Source: Pseudopedobacter saltans DSM 12145
GTDB lineage: Bacteria; Bacteroidota; Bacteroidia; Sphingobacteriales; Sphingobacteriaceae
Direction of reading: 5' to 3'
Assembly (NCBI RefSeq): GCF_000190735.1
Contig: NC_015177.1
Coordinates: 558,001 to 622,000, forward strand
Length of the DNA stretch: 64,000 nt
Below the pieces are notes generated by a model. That model saw only the letters and a program-made list of their open reading frames with translations. It ran no database searches and was not told the origin of the DNA. Each line of letters begins with the position of its first letter. Position 1 is the first letter of the stretch. The translations under genes and the position numbers were made by a program. Shown piece by piece: positions 10,087 through 19,996 of this stretch.

Positions 10087-11676
10087 ATGAAAGCTAAAGT
10101 ATTTAAAAATTACATACATATTGTTTATGGTTTATTATTGTGTTTTTTTATAGTAAGTTGTAAAAAAAGTGACGAGCTCGGTACTGCGCCACGGATTTTT
10201 AGACCTGTAATAAAAGGCGACTTAACAGCTACTGCAAACTATATAGAAGTTGCCTGGCAGCCGATAAAAGAAGCTGTTTCTTATACTTTAGAAGTAAGTA
10301 GAGATACTTTTAAAACTATTGATGTTTCTATTAATATTGACTCGACACATGCTCTAGTAGAGGAATTGAAATGGGACCAACTATATCAATTACAAGTTAG
10401 AGCAAATACTGCAGATACTGCAAGAAATTCCAAATTCGGATTTTTAGGCTCTATAAAAACACCTAAGTTTCCTACAATTCTTAAGCCTTCGACAATTAAC
10501 GATGTTACTGAAACATCGGCCTTAATGAAATGGACTAATTCTGGAGCGGAGGTTACTGAAATAAAAGTATATATAGAGCCCGAACGAACTTTACTTAAAA
10601 CAATTGTGTTGAATGCGCAAGATAGAACCAATGAATATAAAATAGTGTCAGGATTGACACCAGGCACCACTTATTTTTTAGAACTATATAGCAACACGAC
10701 TTTAAGAGGTTATAACAATTATACAACGAAAGCTCCTTTCTCTGGAGAGGTGATTGATTTAAGAGACATTTTAGATAAACCATCTGTTTTACAAGATACC
10801 TTAACGAAAATCCCTTCAGGTAGTATGGTTATTCTTAAAAAAGGATTGACATATACCATAAATGCAGGGATTAATCTCGCAAAAACAGTAACCATTATTA
10901 GTGGTGATGATTTATTAGTTAATGAGCCAGCTACAATTTTATTAGCTAGTAATTTTAATTTTTCTGCCGGAAGTACGATAGATTCCATATCATTTGTTAA
11001 TGTTCATCTAAAAGGAACGGATCCGGCATCAAAATATGTGTTTAATACAACTAACGGAGCCATGATTGACAAAATCAAATTTGATAATTGTACAGCAGAG
11101 ATGTTTAGAGGATTTGTTCGTTTGCAGGGGGGAACAACAACTATTAACAATTTTTTAATCACTAATAGTATTATAGATAGCATAGGGGACTATGGGGTTT
11201 TAAATGTTGATAATGCTTCATGTAAAATAGAAAATATGATTATTAAAAATAGCACTATTGCCAGAAGTAATTTCTTAATAAAGAGCAGTAAAAATACAAA
11301 TGGCTCAAGTTCAATCTTAATCGATGCCTGTACTTTTTATAAAGCACCTTCAGGAAATACTATTTTAGTAGATTATAATACTATAAATGTTACCAATGGT
11401 GTAACAATAAGTAATTGCATTTTTAGTATTGGAAAAAATAACTCAGGTAACACTTCTCCTAAAGGTATAAGAGTTGGAACTTCTACAATAATCAATACTT
11501 CCGGTAATTATTCGACATCGGATTACGTAAACTCGGGGAATGCAATTCCAAGTATAACAGCGTATACAAGACCATCTACAGATTTATTTAGCAATCCTTT
11601 AGCAGGGGATTTTACGATTAAAGATATGGGGTTTCCAGGGAAGTCAACGGCTGGAGATCCGCGCTGGAGACCATAA
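10087..11676 (+). CDS. Surface lipoprotein with fibronectin III-like and DUF5123/DUF4957-like beta-helix domains
   Basis: Third gene of the SusC/SusD operon. I prefer the Met at 10087, which gives a compact lipoprotein signal with the Cys at about residue 25 (FFIVSC-KKS) and a 13-base gap after susD. An upstream in-frame Met at 10057 would overlap susD and put about ten polar residues before the signal. After the signal come one or two fibronectin III-like domains (about 35-215), each with the T-x-Y-x-L-x-V pattern. A repetitive Asn/Thr/Ile-rich region typical of DUF4957/DUF5123 right-handed beta-helices fills about 220-529. Such proteins occupy the SGBP position of pectin loci. A binding role is more likely than catalysis, but the fold resembles pectate lyases and inactive or weak lyase activity is possible. 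Confidence 0.85.
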   Translation: MKAKVFKNYIHIVYGLLLCFFIVSCKKSDELGTAPRIFRPVIKGDLTATANYIEVAWQPIKEAVSYTLEVSRDTFKTIDVSINIDSTHALVEELKWDQLYQLQVRANTADTARNSKFGFLGSIKTPKFPTILKPSTINDVTETSALMKWTNSGAEVTEIKVYIEPERTLLKTIVLNAQDRTNEYKIVSGLTPGTTYFLELYSNTTLRGYNNYTTKAPFSGEVIDLRDILDKPSVLQDTLTKIPSGSMVILKKGLTYTINAGINLAKTVTIISGDDLLVNEPATILLASNFNFSAGSTIDSISFVNVHLKGTDPASKYVFNTTNGAMIDKIKFDNCTAEMFRGFVRLQGGTTTINNFLITNSIIDSIGDYGVLNVDNASCKIENMIIKNSTIARSNFLIKSSKNTNGSSSILIDACTFYKAPSGNTILVDYNTINVTNGVTISNCIFSIGKNNSGNTSPKGIRVGTSTIINTSGNYSTSDYVNSGNAIPSITAYTRPSTDLFSNPLAGDFTIKDMGFPGKSTAGDPRWRP

Positions 11677-11691
11677 TACTTTTTTATATGA

Positions 11692-11796
11692 GGTGTCCAA
11701 AAAGTGATTGTCTTTCTAATGTTAAGAAAATTATCGAATAGCTTATTCTCCTTGATTTTTTCTTAGGTCAGATGACAAAATAATTTTTTGGATACC
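11692..11796. repeat. MITE-like imperfect inverted repeat (about 105 bases)
   Basis: The left end GGTGTCCAAAAA (11692-11703) is matched by TTTTTGGATACC (11785-11796) in inverted orientation, with one difference. The similarity continues inwards through GATTGTC/GACAA-like sequence for about 21 bases per arm. No coding sequence lies inside. The pattern fits a short non-autonomous element, or a large hairpin separating the SusC/SusD operon from the lyase operon. No target-site duplication is obvious, so an insertion origin is not proven. Confidence 0.45.
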
Positions 11797-11859
11797 CTGA
11801 TGATAATCAAAAAAGACACCTGCAACCTATCAAACAATCGTTTATAAATCTGAATAAAA

Positions 11860-13395
11860 ATGAAGAAAAACTATTTTGGTTTTTGGAACTCGAATAAAAA
11901 AATGAGTTTAAAAAAACATAGTATATCGGTATTAGCTATAATGATATTGGCATCTGTCGCCTGTAAAAAGGGGAATTCCGGGAGTAAACCGGGAGATAAG
12001 GATAATCCATCTTCACCTGTACCTGTAGAGGAAACAGCTTTGGCTTTCCCGGGAGCTGAAGGCTTTGGACAAAATGTTACCGGTGGCAGAGGAGGCAAAG
12101 TTATTAAGGTTACTAATCTGAATGACTCGGGGATGGGAAGCTTAAGGGCCGCAATAACAGCTTCCGGTAAGCGGATTATTGTTTTCGATATTTCCGGAAC
12201 AATTGATTTAAAATCGCAATTAACCATCAGGAACCCAGATATAACCATTGCCGGACAGACGGCTCCTGGTGACGGAATCACTATAAAGGGATATCCCGTT
12301 TCGGTTGCAACCAATAACGTTATATTGCGTTATTTACGTTTCAGGATGGGAGATGAAAACGGTGTGGAAGGAGATGCTGTGGGAGGTTTCGAAGTGAAGG
12401 ATATTATAGTAGACCATTGCTCTGTAAGTTGGTCTACAGATGAGTGCGCCTCTTTTTACAATAACGATAACTTCACGATGCAGTGGTGTATAGTGTCGGA
12501 AAGCTTAAGAATTTCTGCACATGCAAAAGGTGCGCATGGATATGGGGCTATATGGGGCGGTAAATATGCTTCCTTTCATCATAACCTGTTAGCACATCAT
12601 GATAGTCGTGTACCCAGATACGGAGAAAGAGCAGGTTCTATTTATGCACTTACCGATTTGGTGGATGTAAGAAATAATGTATTCTACAATTGGGGAGGTA
12701 ACAGTTCGTATGGTGGCGAAGGAATGAATATCAACATCATTAATAATTATTATAAGCCTGGACCAGCTACGCAAAATAAGGTTCTGGACAGAATTTTTTC
12801 CATTGATAAGAATAAGTATTCAGATCAGCCGGTATATGATAAATGGGGGAAATTCTATATAGCGGGAAATGTGATTGACGGTCGGGCAAATCCTACAAAT
12901 GATAATTGGACCTATGGTGTTTACAACCAATTTCATAGCAGTTACGGAACAGTTTCAGAAGCTGATAAAATTGCGATGAGAATGAAAGAACCTCATCCTA
13001 CAAGTAACAATGTAAAAACTCAAACAGCAGAATTAGCTTATCAAAAGGTACTGGATTTTGCAGGGGCCAGTTTAAAAAGAGATGCTGTGGATATCAGAAT
13101 CTTAGGCGATGTGAAAAATAAAACTTTTTATAAAAATGGTTCCAGTGGAGACCAATACAGTGTTAAAGGAATTATTGACAAAGCTTCTGATGTTGATGGT
13201 TGGCCTTTCTTATCTACACAACCTGCTCCGGTTGATTCTGATAACGATGGTATGCCTGATGATTGGGAAATTGCAAACAAATTGGACCCAAAAAAGGCGA
13301 ATGCCAACGGCAGAGATCTGAGTACAGGTTATGACAATATAGAAGTATACATGAATAGCCTGGTTAAGGATATTACCACTAGTCAGCTGAAATAA
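11860..13395 (+). CDS. Pectate lyase, polysaccharide lyase family 1, lipoprotein
   Basis: Calcium-dependent lyase predicted to cleave homogalacturonan at the cell surface or in the periplasm. After a lipoprotein signal (Cys in ASVAC-KKG) and a short Gly/Ser/Pro linker, the PL1 domain begins with the family opening FPGAEGFG (about residue 63). It carries the beta-helix motifs AGQTAPGDGI, VDHCSVSWSTDEC (calcium-site Asp/Glu) and the Arg-containing HHDSRVPRYG. A Ca-binding DSDNDGMPDDWE loop, thrombospondin-3 or dockerin-like, sits near the C-terminus. The start at 11860 gives an unusually long polar N-region; Met at 11902 (MSLKKHS) gives a neater lipoprotein signal and is a serious alternative. 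It heads the enzyme series and is followed 84 bases later by a paralogous lyase. Confidence 0.93.
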   Translation: MKKNYFGFWNSNKKMSLKKHSISVLAIMILASVACKKGNSGSKPGDKDNPSSPVPVEETALAFPGAEGFGQNVTGGRGGKVIKVTNLNDSGMGSLRAAITASGKRIIVFDISGTIDLKSQLTIRNPDITIAGQTAPGDGITIKGYPVSVATNNVILRYLRFRMGDENGVEGDAVGGFEVKDIIVDHCSVSWSTDECASFYNNDNFTMQWCIVSESLRISAHAKGAHGYGAIWGGKYASFHHNLLAHHDSRVPRYGERAGSIYALTDLVDVRNNVFYNWGGNSSYGGEGMNINIINNYYKPGPATQNKVLDRIFSIDKNKYSDQPVYDKWGKFYIAGNVIDGRANPTNDNWTYGVYNQFHSSYGTVSEADKIAMRMKEPHPTSNNVKTQTAELAYQKVLDFAGASLKRDAVDIRILGDVKNKTFYKNGSSGDQYSVKGIIDKASDVDGWPFLSTQPAPVDSDNDGMPDDWEIANKLDPKKANANGRDLSTGYDNIEVYMNSLVKDITTSQLK

Positions 13396-13416
13396 TTATA
13401 TAACCAAAAAAACTCG

Positions 13417-13456
13417 ATGAGGCTGTTAAAGAACGTTATTCTGGAAACGGCCTCAT
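13417..13456 (+). promoter_or_regulatory. Intergenic stem-loop between the two PL1 genes
   Basis: ATGAGGCTGTT (13417-13427) pairs with AACGGCCTCAT (13446-13456), including one G-U pair, around an 18-base loop. No T-run follows, so this is more likely an mRNA-stabilising or attenuating hairpin within the operon than an intrinsic terminator. Confidence 0.5.
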
Positions 13457-13479
13457 TATAACCACTATAAACTTATATT

Positions 13480-16242
13480 ATGAATAAATTTTTATCCATT
13501 ATTTCATTAATGCTTTTTGTGTCGTGTTTTGATACTCAGGCACAGCAACTAGCATTTCCCGGAGCAGAAGGCTTTGGCAAATATGCGACAGGAGGTAGAG
13601 GAGGAAAGGTTTATAAAGTAACAAATCTTAATGATTCCGGATCGGGGAGTTTCAGGGAAGCTTTTAATGCGTATCCCGGAGAACCTTTAACAGTTGTTTT
13701 TGAAGTAGGTGGGACCATTGAACTATTGTCGCAGATAAAAGTCAACCGTTCTAATATTACCATTGCGGGTCAAACAGCGCCTGGCGATGGTATATGTTTT
13801 AAAGGGCATTCTTTAATTTTTAATGGGGCCAAAATAGGAGGAAATCATAATAATATAATTGTTAGATATATAAGGTCGAGGCCGGGGAGTACATTATCCA
13901 GCGGAGTTTACGGTTTTGATCTTGAAAATGTAGACAACGTTATAGTAGACCATTGTTCTTTCTCCTGGGCAAATGAAGAATGTGCTGCCATGTATGATAT
14001 GAAAGATATTACTGTGCAGTATTGTGTTATCAGCGAAGGATTGTATAACGCAGGTCATCTTAAAGGTAACAGGGGCTACGGAGGAGTTTGGGGCGGTCAG
14101 TATGCTTCTTTTCATCACAACCTTTTTGCGCATTTAAATGCCAGATCTACCCGCTTTAATGGAGCTAGAGCTCATGATGTTGAAGCATTAATAGATTACA
14201 GAAATAATGTAATTTATAATGCCGGATCAAGAAATGCCGCGGCTGGTGGTGCAGTTAATATAGAAAACGCCTTTTCCAGAATAAATCTGGTAAATAATTA
14301 TTATAAGCCGGGACCGGCCACACCATCGGACTACCTTTTTATAGAGGCCGATTATGAACCTGAAGCTAAAGGGATAGGAGAGTTTCATGTAAGTGGAAAT
14401 ATTATGCATGGAAATGCTGCTAAAACCAATGACAATTGGTCTGCTGTAAGTTTTACCAAAATTCCTTCGGAATCTTTAAGTATAGCCAAGGTGTCAACCC
14501 CATTTGCTGTTACGGTGCCTATACCGGTACAAAGTGCAGCAGATGCCTATACAGATGTATTGAAGAATGCTGGGGCGATATTACCGGTTCGGGATGCTGT
14601 AGATAAGAGAATTGTAAGTGAAACGGTTACAGGAACGGCCAGTGTAATAGGTACAACATCAGGAAAATGGGGAATTATAGATTCTCCGAATGAAGTAGGA
14701 GGCTGGCCAGTTTATAACTCTGTAGCAGCTCCTTTAGATTCTGACGGAGACGGTATCCCTGATACATGGGAAGATATCAATGGATTAGATAAAAATAATG
14801 CAATAGACGGAAATCAGTTAAATGGAGAGGGGTATACTATGCTGGAAGTCTATCTGAATAGTATTACAGCATCTTCTTCAACCGCATTTGAACTGATGGG
14901 TTTTGCAGTTACATTAAAAGCTGCGGCAAGTACATCTGTAGATTTAAACTGGACAATCAGCAATGATCTGGCTGTACAAACTATAGAAGTAGAAAGGAGT
15001 GCAGATGGTATGGCTTTCACAAGTTTAACAAGTATATCCAGTAAGCAAAACAGTGCTTTAAGCGAATATATATATACCGATAACCATGTTTTAAATGACC
15101 TCTCTTATTATCGTTTGAAGATGATAGATGCTGGTAATCAGGTTACTTATAGTGAGGTTAAACAGATAAATAATCCTATAGCACATGCTTACTGGACAGA
15201 ACCTTTTTCAGAAGCGTTTCCGGGTTCTGTTGCTAATCCGGCTGTTGAATCTGCTTTTAGCAGTTCTACCGGTGGATGGGGGTTTTATGCAGCGCACAAA
15301 CAGACAAAAGACTATTCCGGAACGGGAACCCAGTGGACAGATGGGCAAAATCCGTCTGTAAAGATGTTGAATTATAGTTCGGGCAATATAACCAGCTATG
15401 GATTAACTACTCAGGCTTATCTGATATCTCCCGTTTTCAATCAGGGTATTTCTAAGGTAACATTTAATGAGATTAACAGGTCCACAATTCCGGCAGGGAA
15501 AATAAAAATTTATACATCAACAGATGGTGGACAAAGCTGGAGCTCTACACCGCTTACCAATCTGGCTAAGTTATCACAATTCGAACTGATGACTATTGAA
15601 ATTGCATCACCTAATGTAAACCGTCTGAAAATTGTAAATGATAACGGAACAGATCTTAATATAGACAATATAACTATTTATGCTCCTATAGGTGTAACCT
15701 TACCTTTAGAGCTGATTTCTTTTACAGCCAGTTTAGAAAGAAACTTATCTAATCGAACCGTATTAACCTGGAAAACAGCAAACGAGATTAACACGCAGCG
15801 GTTCGAAATAGAGAGAAGCCTTGATGGTAAGGTATTTAATGTTATCGGAAATGTGATCTCAAAAAATACAAATGGGGTACATTCCTATTCTTTCAAAGAC
15901 GAAACGCCTGCTGTAGGCGTCAACTATTACCGATTGAAACAGATAGATATTGATGGTAAATATACTTATAGTGAAGTCCAGTTTATAAATAATAATTCCT
16001 CAGCTATTGCTTTAAAAGTATATCCGAATCCGTCAGCTAAAGATATCACCATTATGCATCCGGTAGCTGAAAAAGCTTCTTTTATAATCTCGGACATATC
16101 CGGAAAAGAAAGAGCAGTAGTCAATGTACAGGAAGGTGCTATATCTACACCAGTGAATATAGAATGGCTCTCTTCTGGTATTTATTTACTTCATTTTAAA
16201 AACGGATCAGACGTATCAACTATAAAGATTGTAAAAGAATAA
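13480..16242 (+). CDS. Pectate lyase (PL1) with T9SS C-terminal sorting domain
   Basis: Secreted, probably surface-attached pectate lyase. The signal peptide is cleaved near residue 21 (TQAQQ). The PL1 domain (about 23-390) opens with FPGAEGFG and shows AGQTAPGDGICF, VDHCSFSWANEEC and the Arg-bearing HLNARSTRF, parallel to the preceding gene. A Ca-binding DSDGDGIPDTWE loop ends the catalytic part (about 425-465). The C-terminal half has an Ig/Fn-like region (about 475-565), a jelly-roll-like segment (about 570-745) and a second Ig-like region. It ends in a type A T9SS sorting domain starting VYPNPSAKD and ending with a basic tail. It is a paralogue of the upstream lyase but exported by a different route: type IX secretion rather than lipidation. 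Confidence 0.94.
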   Translation: MNKFLSIISLMLFVSCFDTQAQQLAFPGAEGFGKYATGGRGGKVYKVTNLNDSGSGSFREAFNAYPGEPLTVVFEVGGTIELLSQIKVNRSNITIAGQTAPGDGICFKGHSLIFNGAKIGGNHNNIIVRYIRSRPGSTLSSGVYGFDLENVDNVIVDHCSFSWANEECAAMYDMKDITVQYCVISEGLYNAGHLKGNRGYGGVWGGQYASFHHNLFAHLNARSTRFNGARAHDVEALIDYRNNVIYNAGSRNAAAGGAVNIENAFSRINLVNNYYKPGPATPSDYLFIEADYEPEAKGIGEFHVSGNIMHGNAAKTNDNWSAVSFTKIPSESLSIAKVSTPFAVTVPIPVQSAADAYTDVLKNAGAILPVRDAVDKRIVSETVTGTASVIGTTSGKWGIIDSPNEVGGWPVYNSVAAPLDSDGDGIPDTWEDINGLDKNNAIDGNQLNGEGYTMLEVYLNSITASSSTAFELMGFAVTLKAAASTSVDLNWTISNDLAVQTIEVERSADGMAFTSLTSISSKQNSALSEYIYTDNHVLNDLSYYRLKMIDAGNQVTYSEVKQINNPIAHAYWTEPFSEAFPGSVANPAVESAFSSSTGGWGFYAAHKQTKDYSGTGTQWTDGQNPSVKMLNYSSGNITSYGLTTQAYLISPVFNQGISKVTFNEINRSTIPAGKIKIYTSTDGGQSWSSTPLTNLAKLSQFELMTIEIASPNVNRLKIVNDNGTDLNIDNITIYAPIGVTLPLELISFTASLERNLSNRTVLTWKTANEINTQRFEIERSLDGKVFNVIGNVISKNTNGVHSYSFKDETPAVGVNYYRLKQIDIDGKYTYSEVQFINNNSSAIALKVYPNPSAKDITIMHPVAEKASFIISDISGKERAVVNVQEGAISTPVNIEWLSSGIYLLHFKNGSDVSTIKIVKE

Positions 16243-16272
16243 ACCTAATTACTAATTATAAAACCAAAATTC

Positions 16273-19200
16273 ATGAAAAAGTATTTTTACTTATTTGTTG
16301 TGTTTTTAAGCATTCTTCAGAGTGGTGGGAAGGCGCAAACACCACAGGAGAAACTGCTGTATTCTACAGATTTTCAGGAATGGACAAAATTTTCCAGTAA
16401 TTCTACTTTGCCAGGTACAGTGGTGTCAAAAACAACTGATTTTACTCAGGAAAGGTTTGATTTCAGCTATTTTAAAGTAGCTGTTGATCCAACCAAAACA
16501 GATGTCAAATTTATTGGCGTAACACCTGGAGCAGCAATTACAGACAAAGCAGGCGATTGTTATATCCAATTGTCTCCGCTAGCCTCCATAACAAAAGTGG
16601 TTTTTACGCATGGAGCAACTGGAGGAAACAGAGGTTATAGGTTAGAGAAAAAAAGTAGTACCGATGCAGATTGGGTAACTGTTTCTAATGCTTTTGCCGT
16701 TCCAGCGGGAGGACAAACTGTTACAGTAAGCATCAACGAAGAAAATGTTGCATTGAGATTTACTAATCTTACCACTGACCAAAATGCTTATCTGTTTGAT
16801 CTCAAAATTTATGGTAATTATACGCCTGTAGGGACACAACATACCCTAACCACATTGGTAAATATTGCCAATGCAGGTACAATAACAAAAACACCTAACA
16901 GCTATGAATATACAGAAGGAAGTACTGTTAGTCTGCAGGCAACCCCAAACTTTGGCTACAAGTTCGTTAAATGGGTAGACGCTGATAATGCTGATGCAGA
17001 ATTGTCTGTATCAAATCCATATGTGGTTACAATGGATGCTGCCAAAAATATTAAAGCAGTATTTGAAACCGTAGCAACTTATAATTTTACGGTAAATAAA
17101 ACAGGTTCAAACTGGGGCGATGTAAAACTATCCCCTGAGCCTGTAAGCGGAAAATACGAGGCTGGAACAGAGGTAACCATGACGGTAACTCCAAATGCTG
17201 TAAGCACTTTCAGCTATTGGGAAGATAATTCTACAGTATTACAAAGAACAGTTATTGTTAATGCAGACGCAACTTACACCGCCACGTTTGATGAAATTCC
17301 CTTTATAGTAGGATGGGATTTTATGGATCAAACTACCAAACAAGATAAAACTGCCGATTATTACGCAGAGAGCACCAATACAGGTATGATATCTGCATAT
17401 TCTGCTTCGAATGCCTCTGTAGCCTGGTTGTCCAGTGCCGCGAGTTATTCTCCGTCTTATCCGGCAGCAAGATTATGGACACCGGCTGCTGACTTTAATG
17501 CCGGAAACCTGAGATATTTGAAAGCACAATTCTCTACAGAAGGCTATAAGAATATCCAGGTAAAATCAATGGTAGCAGCTTCTTATCAGGCTTATTCCGT
17601 TTATAAACTACAATATTCTTTAGACGATATTTCTTATACGGATATAGCAACTGTAGATATATCTGGCAAATATAACAGCAGTTGGTCCGATCTGAATGCT
17701 ACCTTACCACAGGAAGCAGAAGGAAAGCCAAGAGTTTATTTGAAATGGGTGGCAGATAAAGGAAGCGCTAAACTTGACGGTAATGCAAGCAATCCTGGAT
17801 CTGACGTTGAAGGCATTGCCTATACCAATGTATTTGTGTATGCAGATAAAGAAATCGTAAATGATACAGATGCTCCGGAATTAATTTCTTCTGTACCGGC
17901 TGTAGGTTCGGCTACAGCAACCGTTAATGGTTCTGTTGTGTTAACATTTAATGAACGGGTAAAAGCAGGAACGGGTAATATCACGTTAGGAACAAAAGTG
18001 CTTTCCGGCGTTTACGGAACAAAGTCCGTTACATTCGCTTATGAAAAATTGAGCTATAATACATCATATACCGTAACTATACCGGCCGGAGCTTTAATTG
18101 ACATGTCTGGGAATGCTTATGCCGGAATTACTTTTACCTTTACTACAGCAAACAGAACACAGCCAACTAAAAAAATGTTTGATGCGGTTGTGGCAAAAGA
18201 TGGTTCGGGAGATTATCTGTCAGTAATAGATGCCATAGCAGCAGCGCCTGGTAACAGGGTAACTCCATGGTTAATTTATATCAAGAACGGAAAATATACC
18301 GGACATCATGATATACCTTCAAGCAAACCTTTTATACACTTAATTGGCCAAAGCCGCGATGGTGTAATTATCTCTGATAATCTACTTTCCGGTGGCGAAA
18401 ATGCTGTGCATGTTTCTGTAGGAGCAACCATGGTGGTAAATTCTACAGATTGCTATTTCGAAAATCTGACTTTAGAAAATAGTTGGGGTTACGAACAGCT
18501 GGCAGGGCCACAGGCATTGGCTTTGTTTTCGACGAAAGACAGATTTACCCTTAATAATGTTTATCTCAGAAGTTACCAGGATACTTATTTAACTTCATAT
18601 AATAATGTGTCAGACAGGCACTATATTAAAAATTCGAGAATAGAGGGAGCTGTTGATTTTATTTATGGGGCCGGAGATGTGTTCTTTGATCGGGATACCA
18701 TTTCTGTAAATAGAGATGCAGGTGGCTATATTGTTGCACCAAGCCACAAGCCGGAAACTGCTTACGGTTATGTATTTAGTGATTGCATATTAATGAAAGA
18801 TAGAGTATCCAGTGTAATTACTTATTTAGGAAGACCATGGCAGGGATCACCAAAAACTGTATTCCTGAATACAAGGTTATTGGACGGAATAAGTATCTAT
18901 CCTAAAGGATGGTATTATAAAATGGGAGCTATACCAGCGGTATTTGCAGATTACAATACCATGGATATAAATGGTAATGCGATAGATTTAAGCCAGCGTA
19001 TAGAAGATTATGAGTACGATGTTAAAGATGGAAGCGGAAATGTTACCGGAGTAGTAACAGGTAAAGCTAAAAAATCACTTACACCTTCAGAAGCAGCAGG
19101 CTATAGCTATGAAAATGTTATTCTCAGAAATGGAGATAGCTGGGATCCGCGTTTAATGACAGAAGCTCCCGACAAGCCAACAAATCTATCCCTTAATAAT

Positions 19201-19920
19201 AATGAGCTTACATGGAATGAAGTAGATTATGCAAGGTTGTATATTATATTCAGAAATAATCAAGTAATAGGTTTTTCGCTAAATGGCACATATACAGATG
19301 CAACGGCAGTACAAGAAACAAATTATGCCTATAAGGTTCAGGCAGTAGGAGAGTTTGGAGCTTTAAGTGCAGAATCAGAAGTAATACAAACTTTACCAAT
19401 TACCGGCTTACAGGTAAAAGCTGTTAAAGCAGGACAATCTGTGCAACTTAACTGGAGCACTTTAACAGAGAAAGGAACTTCTCATTTTACTATAGAAAGA
19501 ACAATTGACGGAAAGAATTTTGAGGAATTAGGAAATATAAAAGCCACAGGAAACAGCAATATAAAACAAACGTATTATTTTACAGACCATGCACCGCTGG
19601 CCGAAACCAATATTTATAGAATAAAGGCCATAGATTTTGATGGACATACCGAATACAGCGATTTAGTTTCCGTAAGATTTACAAATAATGTAAACATAGC
19701 TGTATATCCTAACCCGGCAACCGAATATATCAAACTATCTTCTACGGTATCAAAAAATAACATTAGTATATACGATATGACAGGTAAAAAAGTATTTACT
19801 GCTCAACAAGTAGAAAATAATCAGAATTTTAACATCTCGGGTTTACCAATAGGAATATATATAGTAGAAATAAATGATGCTAATGGTAATAATCATGTAA
19901 CCAGATTGGTAAAAAAATAA
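16273..19920 (+). CDS. Modular pectinesterase (CE8) with InlB-like repeats, Big_5 and T9SS domain
   Basis: Removes methyl esters from homogalacturonan, preparing it for the neighbouring pectate lyases. In order: signal peptide (to about 21); an N-terminal carbohydrate-binding-like region; two InlB/Listeria-Bacteroides-type repeats (about 195-265 and 268-340, with F-x-x-W and I-K-A-V-F endings); a jelly-roll-like segment; a Big_5 Ig-like domain (about 533-632, VVLTFNERV); the CE8 domain (about 636-960); a fibronectin-like module; and a T9SS sorting domain (VYPNPATEY to the terminal KK). CE8 active-site motifs are present: QDTYL, VDFIYG and LGRPWQG, supplying two Asp, Gln and Arg. At 1215 residues it is far longer than a bare CE8 enzyme because of the accessory domains. 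It starts 30 bases after the lyase. Confidence 0.94.
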   Translation: MKKYFYLFVVFLSILQSGGKAQTPQEKLLYSTDFQEWTKFSSNSTLPGTVVSKTTDFTQERFDFSYFKVAVDPTKTDVKFIGVTPGAAITDKAGDCYIQLSPLASITKVVFTHGATGGNRGYRLEKKSSTDADWVTVSNAFAVPAGGQTVTVSINEENVALRFTNLTTDQNAYLFDLKIYGNYTPVGTQHTLTTLVNIANAGTITKTPNSYEYTEGSTVSLQATPNFGYKFVKWVDADNADAELSVSNPYVVTMDAAKNIKAVFETVATYNFTVNKTGSNWGDVKLSPEPVSGKYEAGTEVTMTVTPNAVSTFSYWEDNSTVLQRTVIVNADATYTATFDEIPFIVGWDFMDQTTKQDKTADYYAESTNTGMISAYSASNASVAWLSSAASYSPSYPAARLWTPAADFNAGNLRYLKAQFSTEGYKNIQVKSMVAASYQAYSVYKLQYSLDDISYTDIATVDISGKYNSSWSDLNATLPQEAEGKPRVYLKWVADKGSAKLDGNASNPGSDVEGIAYTNVFVYADKEIVNDTDAPELISSVPAVGSATATVNGSVVLTFNERVKAGTGNITLGTKVLSGVYGTKSVTFAYEKLSYNTSYTVTIPAGALIDMSGNAYAGITFTFTTANRTQPTKKMFDAVVAKDGSGDYLSVIDAIAAAPGNRVTPWLIYIKNGKYTGHHDIPSSKPFIHLIGQSRDGVIISDNLLSGGENAVHVSVGATMVVNSTDCYFENLTLENSWGYEQLAGPQALALFSTKDRFTLNNVYLRSYQDTYLTSYNNVSDRHYIKNSRIEGAVDFIYGAGDVFFDRDTISVNRDAGGYIVAPSHKPETAYGYVFSDCILMKDRVSSVITYLGRPWQGSPKTVFLNTRLLDGISIYPKGWYYKMGAIPAVFADYNTMDINGNAIDLSQRIEDYEYDVKDGSGNVTGVVTGKAKKSLTPSEAAGYSYENVILRNGDSWDPRLMTEAPDKPTNLSLNNNELTWNEVDYARLYIIFRNNQVIGFSLNGTYTDATAVQETNYAYKVQAVGEFGALSAESEVIQTLPITGLQVKAVKAGQSVQLNWSTLTEKGTSHFTIERTIDGKNFEELGNIKATGNSNIKQTYYFTDHAPLAETNIYRIKAIDFDGHTEYSDLVSVRFTNNVNIAVYPNPATEYIKLSSTVSKNNISIYDMTGKKVFTAQQVENNQNFNISGLPIGIYIVEINDANGNNHVTRLVKK

Positions 19921-19996
19921 AATGAACGGTCGGTTTAGATGGTGTTGATAGTTAGCCTCGGTAGAATTGTTAGATATCTTCAATTAGTATAAGTTT

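Noticed and set aside
11871-12314. Antisense open frame of 147 codons opposite the first pectate lyase
   Set aside because: It lies wholly inside a well-supported gene, has no recognisable domain and ignores the strong PL1 motifs on the other strand.
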